Of a stretch of DNA of 64,000 nt, positions 16,893 to 25,834 are shown piece by piece (the stretch's first letter is position 1; each line of letters begins with the position of its first letter). The stretch spans positions 1 to 64,000 of the forward strand of contig NZ_MJLT01000008.1 in NCBI RefSeq assembly GCF_001766675.1. The letters are read 5' to 3'. Under the pieces are notes generated by a model. That model made no database searches, was not told the DNA's origin, and worked only from the letters and a program-made list of their open reading frames with translations. The position numbers and the translations under genes are program-made. Origin of the DNA: Arthrobacter sp. SW1. Its GTDB lineage: Bacteria > Actinomycetota > Actinomycetes > Actinomycetales > Micrococcaceae.

Positions 16893-17197
16893 CTAGTGTC
16901 CGATGTTGCTCGCCTTGATTGATCAGATTGACCAGTGTAACGAGAGTCCGTTGCACCAACTGTAGCGTCCCTGCTCAAATGGTGGCAGCTAGAGGGAAAA
17001 GGCTACCGCCGGATCCCTCCCGGCAGCGGAATCCCCGGCACACCACCCGGGCTCCGCACGCGCGTCCCGCAAGGACGCCGCCGCTGATTGACTCTTGTTC
17101 ACACCAACGTCAGTCCCACATTGAAGGGCCCCTGAACTACCGATGCTGACGGTAGTTGAGGGGCTCTTCTGTCGTACCCGCCAATTACGCTGGGACC
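16893..17197. other. Intergenic region with long hairpin
   Basis: 305 bp without a plausible gene. The left part is less GC-rich and holds TTGATCAGATTGACCA-like repeats near 16917-16935 that may bind Lrp. A near-perfect inverted repeat at 17124-17168 (19-bp arms, one mismatch, 7-nt loop; key bases GGCCCCTGAACTACCG) lies 30 bp before gluQRS. Flanked by AA and TT on either side, it can act as a terminator in both directions. Confidence 0.6.
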
Positions 17198-18100
17198 ATG
17201 ACATCAGCCGGCCGATTTGCTCCGAGCCCCTCCGGTGAACTGCACGTCGGAAACCTGCGCACGGCGCTGCTGGCGTGGCTGTTCGCGCGTTCCACGGGCC
17301 GCCGCTTCCTGCTGCGCGTGGAGGACCTGGACCGTGCCCGGGCCGGGGCCGAAGAGGTGCAGCTCCGGGACCTCGCCGCGGTCGGCGTCGACTGGGACGG
17401 AGAGGTAGTGCGCCAGACGGACCGCGGTCCCTTGTATGACGCAGCCCTCCGGACATTGCGTGACGCCGGACTTACCTATGAGTGCTTCTGCACGCGCCGC
17501 GAGATCCAGGAAGCTCCGTCCGCCCCGCACGCTCCCCAGGGCGCTTACCCCGGAACCTGCCGCCGGCTGACGGACGAAGAACGCGAACAGCGCCGGGCCA
17601 GCCGTCCCGCGGCCATCCGGCTCCGTGCCGGCGTTCGCGAATGGACTGTGGAGGACGAGTTGCACGGCCGCTACCTCGGAACCGTGGACGACTTCGTGCT
17701 CCGCCGCAACGACGGCGTCACGGCCTACAATCTCGCTGTGGTGGTGGACGACGCCGCGCAGGGCATCGACCAGGTGGTCCGCGGTGACGATCTTCTGTCT
17801 TCAGCGCCCCGGCAGGCGTACCTCGCCTCGCTGCTCGGGCTGCCGGTACCGCAATACGCGCACGTTCCCCTAGTGGTGAACCACGACGGCGCCCGGCTCG
17901 CCAAGCGCGACGGTGCGGTGACGCTTGCGGATCTTGCCGCCGTCGGGCTTTCCGCTGAAAAGGTGCGGGAGCTGATCTTGGCGTCGCTCGGGCTGCCCGG
18001 CGATCTGAAGGAGGCGCTGGCGGTCTTCGACCCCGCGGCGCTGCCGCGCGGGCCGTGGGTGTGGGATGCGGCGCTGGCCGGGGCGGATCATCTAGGCTGA
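17198..18100 (+). CDS. gluQ: Glutamyl-queuosine tRNA(Asp) synthetase
   Basis: 300 residues: a class I catalytic domain like GltX but without the anticodon-binding domain, the hallmark of GluQ-RS. RFAPSPSGELHVGN carries the HIGH-like motif (HVGN at 16-19), CFC plus a later Tyr/Cys form the zinc site, and LAKRDG is the KMSKS-like loop. The enzyme attaches glutamate to queuosine in tRNA(Asp). The ATG at 17198 is 6 nt after TACGCT (17186-17191) with no ribosome binding site, so leaderless; a frame from 17156 would run through the promoter. Confidence 0.9.
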   Translation: MTSAGRFAPSPSGELHVGNLRTALLAWLFARSTGRRFLLRVEDLDRARAGAEEVQLRDLAAVGVDWDGEVVRQTDRGPLYDAALRTLRDAGLTYECFCTRREIQEAPSAPHAPQGAYPGTCRRLTDEEREQRRASRPAAIRLRAGVREWTVEDELHGRYLGTVDDFVLRRNDGVTAYNLAVVVDDAAQGIDQVVRGDDLLSSAPRQAYLASLLGLPVPQYAHVPLVVNHDGARLAKRDGAVTLADLAAVGLSAEKVRELILASLGLPGDLKEALAVFDPAALPRGPWVWDAALAGADHLG

Positions 18101-18104
18101 GCCG

Positions 18105-19250
18105 GTGGATTTCCGTACCGTCGCCCCCGGATTCGAGCCCGTCGCCGAACTCTTCGGCCGCTACCTTGCCGAAGACCCCGAATACTCGGCCCAGTTGGCC
18201 GCATACCACCACGGCGTGAAGGTACTGGACCTCAGCGGAGGTCCCCACGTCCGCCCGGATTCCATGACCGGCGTGTTCTCCTGCTCCAAGGGCATGGCAG
18301 GCCTGGTCATTGCGCTTCTTGTGCAGGACGGTGTGCTGGACCTGGACGCGGAGGTGGCCAAGTACTGGCCGGAATTTGCTGCGAACGGCAAGGCAGGCAT
18401 CACGGTGGCGCAGCTTCTGTCGCACCAGGCCGGGCTGCTCGGGGTCGAAGGCGGGTTGTCCCTGGAGGAGTGCAACAACTCCGAACTTGCCGCCGCCAAA
18501 CTTGCAGCGCTTCCGCCGCTGTGGAAGCCGGGCGCCGCGTTCGGCTACCACGCCCTCACCATCGGCGTGTTCATGGAGGAGCTGTGCCGGCGGATCACCG
18601 GGAACACGCTGCAGGACATCTACGAACGGCGGATCCGTGCCGTGGCAGGCGCCGATTTCTTCCTGGGACTGCCCGCATCCGAAGAACCCCGCTACGCCAC
18701 CCTGCGCTGGATGGCCGACCCCTCGCGCCCTTGGACCGACCCCGCCAGCCACTTCGGACTCGCGGCCAACGCCGGAACCGCCGAGATCCTGGACCTGCCG
18801 AACATCCTCGAAGTGCGCGCCGCGGGGCTCAGCTCCGTGGCCGGCGTCGCCAGCGCGGAAGGCATGGCGCGGGTGTATGCGGCAGCACTTACCGGGCTCA
18901 CCGCCGAAGGTAACGGTGGTTCCGGTACCGGCCGTCCCGCCATCGCGCCCCTTCTCAGCGAGGAGACCATCCGGGCGGTCTCGGCGGAGCAGGTGTTCGG
19001 GATCGACCGCGTCTTCGGTGAGACCGGCTGCTTTGCCACGGTTTTCATGAAAACCCACGCCCGCATGCCGTTTGCCAGCTACCGGGCCTTCGGCCACGAC
19101 GGCGCCGGCGGAGCCCTCGGCTATGCGGACCCGGTGTACGGGCTGGGCTTCGGGTACGTGCCGCAGGCAGCGGAACAGGGCGGCATCGGCTGCCGCAATT
19201 TCGAGCTGAGTGCGGCCGTGCGGAAGGCGGTTTCAGAACTGGCGTTGTGA
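18105..19250 (+). CDS. Serine hydrolase, beta-lactamase/EstB-like
   Basis: 381 residues of the class C beta-lactamase/esterase fold. The SxxK motif is SCSK at about 62-65, the second motif Tyr is in FGYHALT (YxA rather than YxN), and HDGAGG replaces the KTG box, as in EstB-type esterases. No signal peptide, so cytoplasmic and more likely an esterase than a penicillin-binding enzyme. The GTG at 18105 is 6 nt after TAGGCT (18093-18098), which overlaps the end of gluQ. The 63-bp palindrome lies between this stop and ltrA. Confidence 0.85.
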   Translation: MDFRTVAPGFEPVAELFGRYLAEDPEYSAQLAAYHHGVKVLDLSGGPHVRPDSMTGVFSCSKGMAGLVIALLVQDGVLDLDAEVAKYWPEFAANGKAGITVAQLLSHQAGLLGVEGGLSLEECNNSELAAAKLAALPPLWKPGAAFGYHALTIGVFMEELCRRITGNTLQDIYERRIRAVAGADFFLGLPASEEPRYATLRWMADPSRPWTDPASHFGLAANAGTAEILDLPNILEVRAAGLSSVAGVASAEGMARVYAAALTGLTAEGNGGSGTGRPAIAPLLSEETIRAVSAEQVFGIDRVFGETGCFATVFMKTHARMPFASYRAFGHDGAGGALGYADPVYGLGFGYVPQAAEQGGIGCRNFELSAAVRKAVSELAL

Positions 19251-19301
19251 GGCCTGCCCTACGTTGTTTCGCAGGTTCCAGGTACGCAGAGCAGGCCCCG
19301 G

Positions 19302-19364
19302 CAACGCGGGGTCAGATACGGCCCATGTTGGACCCCAACATGGGCCGTATCTGACCCCGCGTTG
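19302..19364. repeat. 63-bp palindrome, family 1, copy A (perfect)
   Basis: Perfect 30-bp arms (19302-19331 and 19335-19364) around a 3-nt centre. The outer sequence CAACGCGGGGTCA and the inner GGCCCATG recur in four other copies. It lies between two convergent genes, 6 bp from the ltrA stop, so it may end transcription from both sides. Confidence 0.9.
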
Positions 19365-19370
19365 CGGAAC

Positions 19371-20615
19371 TCAGCCTTTCGCTTCGGCTTCGATCTTCTC
19401 CAAAGCTGCCGCGCGGCGTCGATGTCCTGCCAGTTCATCCACCACGATGGCCACCGCCGGTGCCACCACGATCACCAGCAAGCACGCGGTGACTGGAACA
19501 CCTGCGGCAGCGAGGCCAATGCTGGCGGCGGAAACCACAACCACCAGGGACGTGAGCCCCACGTTGATCCGGTTGATTCCGAGCAGGCTGCCGTACACCC
19601 AGGCCAGGGCGACCTTGAAAATGGCTACCGGAATGGCAACTGAAGCCACGGCGGCGGCCGCGCTGATGTGGGACTCGTGGTCGATGTAGTAGGCCAGCAC
19701 ATGCAGGCCCGCACCGGTGGCGGCGATGGCCGCGAAGATGATCATGTGCCCGTAGCCGAAGGTGAACGCACGGTGGCGGCGCACATGCAGGGCGTGGCCC
19801 GCGGGCAGGATGAAGTAGACCCACCACAGCGTGAAGGCCAGGCCCGTTCCGCCGAGGCCGATCAAGGCGGCATCCATGGTCCAGCCATGCAGCGCGACGA
19901 TGGAACGCAGTGTTTCGATGGCGCCGATCAGGCATTCGCCCAGCGCGATGATGGCCAGCAGACCGTAGCGTTCGGCGATGTGGTGCGCGTGCCAGGGGGT
20001 CTTGGTTTTGCGTTCGGCGATCACCGGAACCAGCATTTCCGCGGCGATCAGCGGCGTGTAGATCATCAGCGTGGTGGGCACATCCGTCTTCACGAAGATG
20101 GCCGCCACCCAGCCCAGTTGCACCACGGCCAGCAGGTCGGCGTACGTCAGGCAGGTCTTGCGCCGCTGTGGGTCCTGGCGCGCGGCCCGCAGCCACTGGG
20201 CAATCAGCGCCACGCGCATCACCACGTAGCCGAGCACCAGGACTTCGTTGTCGACGTCGTGGCCTTCCAGGACCGAGTGGAACACGGGCTCAATGCCCAT
20301 GGTCAGGATGAGCACGCCCACCATCTGCGCCATGGTGACGATGCGGAAGATCCAGTCGTCGGTGTCGTAGGCGCTGGCGAACCAGGAGAAGTTGATCCAG
20401 GCCCACAGCACGCCGAACATCGCGATGGCGAAGCCGATGAAGCCTTCGAGCGCGTGGTTTTCGGCCACGGCGTGGGCGAACTGGCTGCCGGCCACGCTGA
20501 AGGCGATGACGAAGGTCAGGTCGAAGAAGAGCTCAAGCGGGGTGGCGGCGCGGTGCTTTTCATGGGGATCGCGGCCGCCCATGCGGGAGAGGGCATGGCG
20601 GAGTGGGTTGGACAT
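19371..20615 (-). CDS. Low-temperature requirement protein A (LtrA) family
   Basis: 414 residues, about 12 helices, with the family N-terminal block TPLELFFDLTFVIAFSVAGS and the central AERYGLLAIIALGECLIG. LtrA was named from Listeria growth at low temperature; its activity is unknown. The ATG at 20615 is chosen over TTG at 20621: TACTGT (20623-20628 on this strand) lies 7 nt upstream, so the mRNA is probably leaderless. The gene is bracketed by two 63-bp palindromes, 6 bp past its stop and 23 bp before its start. Confidence 0.87.
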   Translation of the reverse strand: MSNPLRHALSRMGGRDPHEKHRAATPLELFFDLTFVIAFSVAGSQFAHAVAENHALEGFIGFAIAMFGVLWAWINFSWFASAYDTDDWIFRIVTMAQMVGVLILTMGIEPVFHSVLEGHDVDNEVLVLGYVVMRVALIAQWLRAARQDPQRRKTCLTYADLLAVVQLGWVAAIFVKTDVPTTLMIYTPLIAAEMLVPVIAERKTKTPWHAHHIAERYGLLAIIALGECLIGAIETLRSIVALHGWTMDAALIGLGGTGLAFTLWWVYFILPAGHALHVRRHRAFTFGYGHMIIFAAIAATGAGLHVLAYYIDHESHISAAAAVASVAIPVAIFKVALAWVYGSLLGINRINVGLTSLVVVVSAASIGLAAAGVPVTACLLVIVVAPAVAIVVDELAGHRRRAAALEKIEAEAKG

Positions 20616-20638
20616 GTCCAAAACAGTACCGACTGCGG

Positions 20639-20701
20639 CAACGCGGGGTCACTTACGGCCCATTAATGCCGCGAACATGGGCCGTAACTGACCCCGCGTT
20701 G
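20639..20701. repeat. 63-bp palindrome, family 1, copy B
   Basis: Same outer arms as copy A (CAACGCGGGGTCA); the inner part has diverged (CATTAATG against CGAACATG). It lies 10 bp after the GNAT-AAA gene stop and just upstream of the ltrA promoter. Confidence 0.88.
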
Positions 20702-20711
20702 GGGGCGGGGG

Positions 20712-22028
20712 TTAGACGCGGCCCAGGACGTCGATGTCTTCCAGGAACTCCTGTTGCACTTCCGGGCTGACGGTGGTCTTGGTGTCCGCGATCGCGTCCA
20801 GGTAATCCTGCGTGGTGGGCCCCTTCCGCCCGTTCGACGCCGGAGCCGGGCTTCCCCCGGCGGCCGCACCGCCGTCGTCGTACACTGCCTTTTCCAGCGC
20901 CCGCTGGGAGGCGCTGCGGGCAGCGAACTCAATGTCCGCGGGGGAGAACCCCTCCGTCCTCGACACCAGCAGCGCGATATCCACGGTGTCCACCACGGCT
21001 GCCGGGATGAAACGCTGCCACATGGCCTCGCGGGCGTGGACGTCGGGCAGGCCGATGGGGATCACGTAGTCGAAGCGGCCGTGGCGCAGGAAGGCGGAGT
21101 CCAGCGCGCGGATGAAGTTGGTGGCGCAGACCAGCAGGCGGCCCGGCTGTTCGCGGAAGGCCGGGATGATCTTGAGGAGTTCGTTGGTGACGCCCTGCAA
21201 CGGCGACGGCGGATCGCCCGCGCGCTGCGCCGCGATCTCCTCCACCTCGTCGATGAACACCACGGCGTGCTCCAGCTCGGCGATTTCCAGGAACGTTTCC
21301 CGCAACGCGCCGGCCAGGCCCTTGGGGTCGGAGGCGAGGCGCGACGGGAAAACCTCCACGAACGGCCATTCAAGCCGGGACGCAATCGCCTTGGCGAAGG
21401 TGGTCTTGCCGGTGCCGGGCGGGCCGAACAGCACCACCGCGCGCGGCGGTACCACGCCGTATTCGTCTGCCAGATCGGCCTCGGCCAGCGGCAGCACCAG
21501 CCGGCGTTCCAGCAGTTCCTTCTCGCGCTTCATGCCGGCCACGTTTTCCCACAGGTCGCGGGCCAGCACACGGCCGCCCAGCAGGCTCAGCGGTTCGAGT
21601 TCGGCGCGCTGCACGGGAATGGTCCGCTCGAAGTAGCGCAGGTTCTTCTTCACCACGAAGCCGCGGCCCAGGAACGCTTCCACTCGCGTTTCCGTCTCCG
21701 GCATGAGGGCGGAAAGCTTGTTGAGGCCGTGCGGGGCCATGCGGTTCTCGACGGCGGCCAGCAGCGAGGTGCCGATCCCGCGCCCGCGGAACTCGGGCAG
21801 CGTGGACAGGAAAACGATCCAGCCTTGGTCGTGCGCGGCCCGTCCGACGGCGGCACCCACCAGTTGCTCGCCCTGAACTGCCACCACGGCATGGTCTTTT
21901 TCGCAGGAGGCCAGGACTTCGGAAAGCGCATAGACGGGTTCGACGCCGTCGGCCTTCAGGTTCTCCCAGAGGTGCAGGATGCCGTCAAGGTCGGAGGAAT
22001 GGAAGTCCCGGATGCGCCAGGTGGTCAT
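20712..22028 (-). CDS. GNAT acetyltransferase fused to AAA+ ATPase
   Basis: 438 residues in two domains. The N-terminal GNAT domain (about 1-140) has the acetyl-CoA loop EFRGRGIGTSLL with RGRGIG at 81-86. The C-terminal classic AAA+ module (about 155-395) has Walker A FGPPGTGKTT (201-210), Walker B VVFIDEVEE (D260, E261), sensor 1 ATN, and arginine-finger-like HGRFDYVI. A linker rich in Gly/Ala/Pro precedes a short C-terminal helical lid. AAA modules of this type remodel protein partners; the fused acetyltransferase suggests modification coupled to remodelling (inference). The ATG at 22028 follows AAGGAG. Single-gene unit. Confidence 0.83.
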   Translation of the reverse strand: MTTWRIRDFHSSDLDGILHLWENLKADGVEPVYALSEVLASCEKDHAVVAVQGEQLVGAAVGRAAHDQGWIVFLSTLPEFRGRGIGTSLLAAVENRMAPHGLNKLSALMPETETRVEAFLGRGFVVKKNLRYFERTIPVQRAELEPLSLLGGRVLARDLWENVAGMKREKELLERRLVLPLAEADLADEYGVVPPRAVVLFGPPGTGKTTFAKAIASRLEWPFVEVFPSRLASDPKGLAGALRETFLEIAELEHAVVFIDEVEEIAAQRAGDPPSPLQGVTNELLKIIPAFREQPGRLLVCATNFIRALDSAFLRHGRFDYVIPIGLPDVHAREAMWQRFIPAAVVDTVDIALLVSRTEGFSPADIEFAARSASQRALEKAVYDDGGAAAGGSPAPASNGRKGPTTQDYLDAIADTKTTVSPEVQQEFLEDIDVLGRV

Positions 22029-22119
22029 GTGCTGCTCCTTGGTGGATCGCCGTCGATACCTTGGAACCGAGCATAGGGGACGGCGCGGGCGCGCGCGGCG
22101 GGTGTTACGGAGCTGGCGC

Positions 22120-23049
22120 TTACCTGGCTGCGGCGTCTCCTGCGAAGGCGGCGTCCCCGGCGGAGACCGCAGCGAGGTTTCCGTCCGCGCGGAAGAATTC
22201 CTGGCGCTGGCGTCCGAGGCCTTCGACTTCGATCTCGACGACGTCACCCGGCTGGATGAACGGGAAGCGGCCGGAGAGGGCCACGCCTTCGGGGGTGCCG
22301 GTGAGGATCACGTCGCCCGGTTCCAGCACCATGTACTGGCTCAGGTGGTGCACCACGGTGGCGGGGTCGAAGATCATGTCCGAGGTGTTGGAGTCCTGGC
22401 GGGGTTCGCCGTTGACCCAGGTGCGCAGGCTGAGGTTCCCGGCATCCACCTGGCCGGCGGGCACGAACCACGGGCCCAGCGGGCTGGATGCGGGGAGGGA
22501 CTTGCCCTTGACCCACTGGCCGGCAGAGCCCGGGATCTGGTAGTCGCGTTCAGAGAGATCGTTGGCTGCCACATAGCCGGCGATGTGTCCAGCGGCTTCC
22601 TCTACGGAAGAAAGGTAGGACGCTTCCTTGCCGATCACTACGCCGAGTTCCACTTCCCAGTCGTACTTTTCGGCCGACGGCGGGATGGGGGCGGCGTCGA
22701 AGGGGCCCGCTACGGTGTTTGCCGGTTTCAGGAAAACCACCGGAACTTCAGGCGGGGTAGCGCCGGACTCCGCAGCGTGCGCGGCGTAGTTCAGGCCGAT
22801 GCCGATGACCGACGACGGGCGGGCGATGGGGGAGCCGACGCGCAGGCCTTCGGCGGAAATCTCCGGAAGTTCACCGGATTCGAGGGCTTTCCGGGTGCGG
22901 GCGATGCCGTCCGTGGCGAAGAATTCGCCGTTGATGTCCTGCGTCAGGCCGCTGAGGCTGAAGTACTTGGCGGCACCGTTGCCGTCTTCCACGAGGACAA
23001 CCGGCTGCTCGTTTCCGGCTGCTCCCAGCCGGGCGAATTTCACGTTCAT
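22120..23049 (-). CDS. Fumarylacetoacetate hydrolase family, probable 2,4-diketo-3-deoxy-L-fuconate hydrolase
   Basis: 309 residues, FAH C-terminal fold. The block GIGLNYAAHAAESG and the metal ligands in WEVELGVVIG plus NDLSERDYQ are present. In the non-phosphorylating L-fucose pathway described in Xanthomonas, an FAH-type enzyme cleaves 2,4-diketo-3-deoxy-L-fuconate to pyruvate and L-lactate. Its place opposite the fuconate dehydratase gene, with a shared promoter region, supports that role; the assignment is by context. The ATG at 23049 follows GGAGGAAG. The C-terminus ends in a short Ala-rich tail. Confidence 0.78.
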   Translation of the reverse strand: MNVKFARLGAAGNEQPVVLVEDGNGAAKYFSLSGLTQDINGEFFATDGIARTRKALESGELPEISAEGLRVGSPIARPSSVIGIGLNYAAHAAESGATPPEVPVVFLKPANTVAGPFDAAPIPPSAEKYDWEVELGVVIGKEASYLSSVEEAAGHIAGYVAANDLSERDYQIPGSAGQWVKGKSLPASSPLGPWFVPAGQVDAGNLSLRTWVNGEPRQDSNTSDMIFDPATVVHHLSQYMVLEPGDVILTGTPEGVALSGRFPFIQPGDVVEIEVEGLGRQRQEFFRADGNLAAVSAGDAAFAGDAAAR

Positions 23050-23126
23050 GTCTTCCTCCATGTTCAGCGTCATTGCTCGGAGCTACAAGTGTGAAGTCCG
23101 CCCCGGACTTAAGGAAATGTGACCCA

Positions 23127-23149
23127 TTGACAGGCGAGACATCGGATGT
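23127..23149 (+). promoter_or_regulatory. Fucose-cluster promoter with ACATCGGATGT operator
   Basis: A TTGACA -35 box (23127-23132) is followed 6 bp later by the perfect palindrome ACATC-G-GATGT (23139-23149), which sits where RNA polymerase binds. The 11-mer AGACATCGGAT (23137-23147) recurs in reverse at 28353-28363 in front of the cluster's GntR gene. No good -10 is seen. Confidence 0.65.
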
Positions 23150-23196
23150 TTAGCTCGGCTATGAAACGGCACGCAGGCCGCCAGCGAGGAGCCCAG

Positions 23197-24534
23197 ATGA
23201 GCGTCGTCACCGCCATGGACGTCTTCGACATCCGCTTCCCCACGTCCCGGGACTTGGACGGTTCCGATGCCATGAACCCGGACCCGGACTACTCGGCCGC
23301 TTACCTGGTCCTCCGCACGGACGCCGCGGACGGCCATGAAGGCCACGGCTTCGTCTTCACGATCGGCCGCGGCAACGAGGTGGAAACCGCGGCCATTGCC
23401 GCCTTGCGGGAGCACCTCCTGGGCCGGGACGCCGAGGAACTGCTGGCGGACATGGGCGCTACCTGGAAGCTGCTCGTCCACGATTCACAACTGCGCTGGC
23501 TCGGCCCGGAGAAGGGCGTCATGCACATGGCGATCGGCGCCGTCGTCAATGCCCTCTGGGACCTGAAGGCCAAGCGCGCCGGGCTGCCGCTCTGGGAACT
23601 GCTCTCCCGGATGAGCCCCGAGGAGCTTGTGGCACTGGTGGACTTCCGATACCTCAGCGACGCCCTCACCCCGGACGAAGCGCTTGGACTTCTCCGCGCC
23701 GTCGTACCCGGCCGGGAAGACCGGCGGCGGCAGTTGCTCGCCGAAGGCTATCCGGCCTATACGACGACGCCGGGCTGGCTGGGATACAGCGACGCGAAGC
23801 TTTCGCAGCTGGCCAGGGAAGCCGTGGCTGAGGGATTCGGCCAGATCAAGCTCAAGGTGGGGGCCTCCGTGGAGGACGACATCCGCCGCGTGCGCGCCGC
23901 CCGTGACGCCGTGGGACCGGAGGTGGGGATCGCCGTCGACGCCAACCAGCGCTGGGACGTGCAGGAAGCGATCGAGTGGATCCGGCAGCTCGCGCCGTAC
24001 GGCATCGCCTGGGTGGAGGAGCCCACCAGCCCGGACGACATCCTCGGCCACGCCGCCATCGCCCGGGCCGTGACGCCGGTTCCCGTGGCCACCGGTGAGC
24101 ATGTCCAGAACCGGGTGGTGTTCAAGCAGATGCTGCAGGCCGGGTCGCTGCAGGTGCTCCAGCTCGACGCCGCCCGGGTGGCCGGCGTCAACGAGAACAT
24201 CGCCATTCTGCTGCTGGCCGCGAAATTCGGGGTCCGGGTGTGCCCGCACGCCGGCGGGGTGGGCCTGTGCGAAATGGTCCAGCACTTGGCCATGTTCGAC
24301 TTCGTTGCGGTGTCCGGGAGCAAGGAGGAGCGCATGATTGAATTCGTGGACCACCTGCACGAACATTTCGCCGCACCTGTTGAGGTGCGCGGCGGCCGCT
24401 ATTGGCCGCCGACGGCGCCGGGTGCCGGTGGCGAGATGCTCACCGCCAGCCTGGCGGACTACCGTTATCCGGACGGAGCGGTGTGGGCCGCCGGGGCGGG
24501 CGCCGCCGTCGAACGTTCCGCCGTCGAGATCTGA
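23197..24534 (+). CDS. L-fuconate dehydratase (enolase superfamily)
   Basis: 445 residues, the usual length. It has the enolase-superfamily barrel with KxK (IKLKVG), metal ligands in [17 protein letters not shown] and TGEH, and the His of [11 protein letters not shown], all as in characterised fuconate dehydratases. The N-terminal capping part starts [20 protein letters not shown], also typical. It converts L-fuconate to 2-keto-3-deoxy-L-fuconate. The ATG at 23197 follows GAGGAG; the longer frame from 23146 lacks a site. It leads a four-gene operon with fucosidase, dehydrogenase and lactonase genes. Confidence 0.9.
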   Translation: MSVVTAMDVFDIRFPTSRDLDGSDAMNPDPDYSAAYLVLRTDAADGHEGHGFVFTIGRGNEVETAAIAALREHLLGRDAEELLADMGATWKLLVHDSQLRWLGPEKGVMHMAIGAVVNALWDLKAKRAGLPLWELLSRMSPEELVALVDFRYLSDALTPDEALGLLRAVVPGREDRRRQLLAEGYPAYTTTPGWLGYSDAKLSQLAREAVAEGFGQIKLKVGASVEDDIRRVRAARDAVGPEVGIAVDANQRWDVQEAIEWIRQLAPYGIAWVEEPTSPDDILGHAAIARAVTPVPVATGEHVQNRVVFKQMLQAGSLQVLQLDAARVAGVNENIAILLLAAKFGVRVCPHAGGVGLCEMVQHLAMFDFVAVSGSKEERMIEFVDHLHEHFAAPVEVRGGRYWPPTAPGAGGEMLTASLADYRYPDGAVWAAGAGAAVERSAVEI

Positions 24535-24544
24535 AGGGGGCGCC

Positions 24545-25834
24545 GTGATCCAGCACGCTCCGTGGTTCGAAGAGTCCCGCTTTGGCATGTTCGTGCACTG
24601 GGGGCTGTATTCGCTGGCGGCCCGGCACGAATGGGTGATGAACCGCGAGGAAATGACGGTGGAGGAGTACTCGCGGTATTTCCGCCGCTTCGATCCGGAC
24701 CTCTACGATCCCCGCGAGTGGGCCCGCGCCGCACGGAACGCCGGCATGAAGTACGTGGTGCTGACCACCAAGCACCACGAAGGCTTCTGCCTCTGGGACT
24801 CGGCTCTCACGGACTACAAGGCCACGAACACCCCCGCGGGCCGCGACCTCATTGCGCCCTATGTGGACGCCTTGCGTGCGGAGGGCCTGAAAGTGGGCTT
24901 CTACTACTCGCTCATCGACTGGCACCACCCGCACTTCACCGTGGACTCGGTGCACCCGCAGCGGAACGCCCCGGACATCGAACGCCTCAACGAAACCAGG
25001 GACATGGCCCGCTACAGGGATTACCTGCATGGCCAGGTCCGGGAACTGCTCAGCAACTACGGCACCATCGACTACCTTTTCTTCGACTTCTCCTACCCGG
25101 ACGGCATGGACGGCCACCCGGCCGGCGGCAAGGGCCGGGACGACTGGGGCTCGGAAGAGCTGCTGGCCATGGTCCGGGAACTGCAGCCGGGCATTGTGGT
25201 CAATGACCGGCTGGACCTGCCGGGAGATTTTGTCACGCCGGAGCAGTACCAGCCGGCCGGTCCCATGATGTCCGACGGCGTTCCGCTCGCCTGGGAAGCG
25301 TGCCAGACCCTCAACGGCAGTTGGGGCTACGACCGGGACAACCTCGACTACAAAACCCCGGACCTCTTGGTGCGGATGCTCATCGACGGAGTGTCCAAGG
25401 GCGGCAACCTGCTGCTCAATGTCGGGCCGACGGCGCGTGGCAGCCTGGACCCACGCGCGCACGAGGCCCTGGAGGGCATCGGTGAGTGGATGCGGCTGCA
25501 CGGCCGCGCCATCTACGGTGCGGGGCCGTCGTCGTACACTCCTCCGGCGGACGCCCGATATACCCGGCGCGGCAAGCGGCTCTACGTCCACCTGTTCGCC
25601 TGGCCGTTCGGTTTCGTGCACCTGCCCGGGCTGGCCGGGAAGGTCGAGTACGCCCAGCTGCTGAACGACGCCTCCGAACTCCGGCTGCAGGAGCCGGATC
25701 CGGAGCAGGAGGCCTACGCCACCACTCCCGGCGCCCAGCCTGCCGGAACGCTGAGCATCGCGCTGCCCGTCCAGCGTCCGCCGGTGGCCGTGCCGGTGCT
25801 GGAGCTGTTCCTCACGGAGGGCGCGGATGGCTGA
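24545..25834 (+). CDS. Alpha-L-fucosidase, glycoside hydrolase family 29
   Basis: 429 residues. The GH29 barrel is clear: WFEESRFGMFVHWGLYS, GMKYVVLTTKHHEGFCLWDS, then LFFDFSYP with probable nucleophile D181, and GNLLLNVGPTARG. There is no signal peptide, so it acts on fucosides already imported into the cytoplasm. It releases L-fucose for the next two enzymes. The GTG at 24545 follows a G-rich site 10 bp after the dehydratase stop, and the end overlaps the next gene by 8 nt. Confidence 0.9.
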   Translation: MIQHAPWFEESRFGMFVHWGLYSLAARHEWVMNREEMTVEEYSRYFRRFDPDLYDPREWARAARNAGMKYVVLTTKHHEGFCLWDSALTDYKATNTPAGRDLIAPYVDALRAEGLKVGFYYSLIDWHHPHFTVDSVHPQRNAPDIERLNETRDMARYRDYLHGQVRELLSNYGTIDYLFFDFSYPDGMDGHPAGGKGRDDWGSEELLAMVRELQPGIVVNDRLDLPGDFVTPEQYQPAGPMMSDGVPLAWEACQTLNGSWGYDRDNLDYKTPDLLVRMLIDGVSKGGNLLLNVGPTARGSLDPRAHEALEGIGEWMRLHGRAIYGAGPSSYTPPADARYTRRGKRLYVHLFAWPFGFVHLPGLAGKVEYAQLLNDASELRLQEPDPEQEAYATTPGAQPAGTLSIALPVQRPPVAVPVLELFLTEGADG

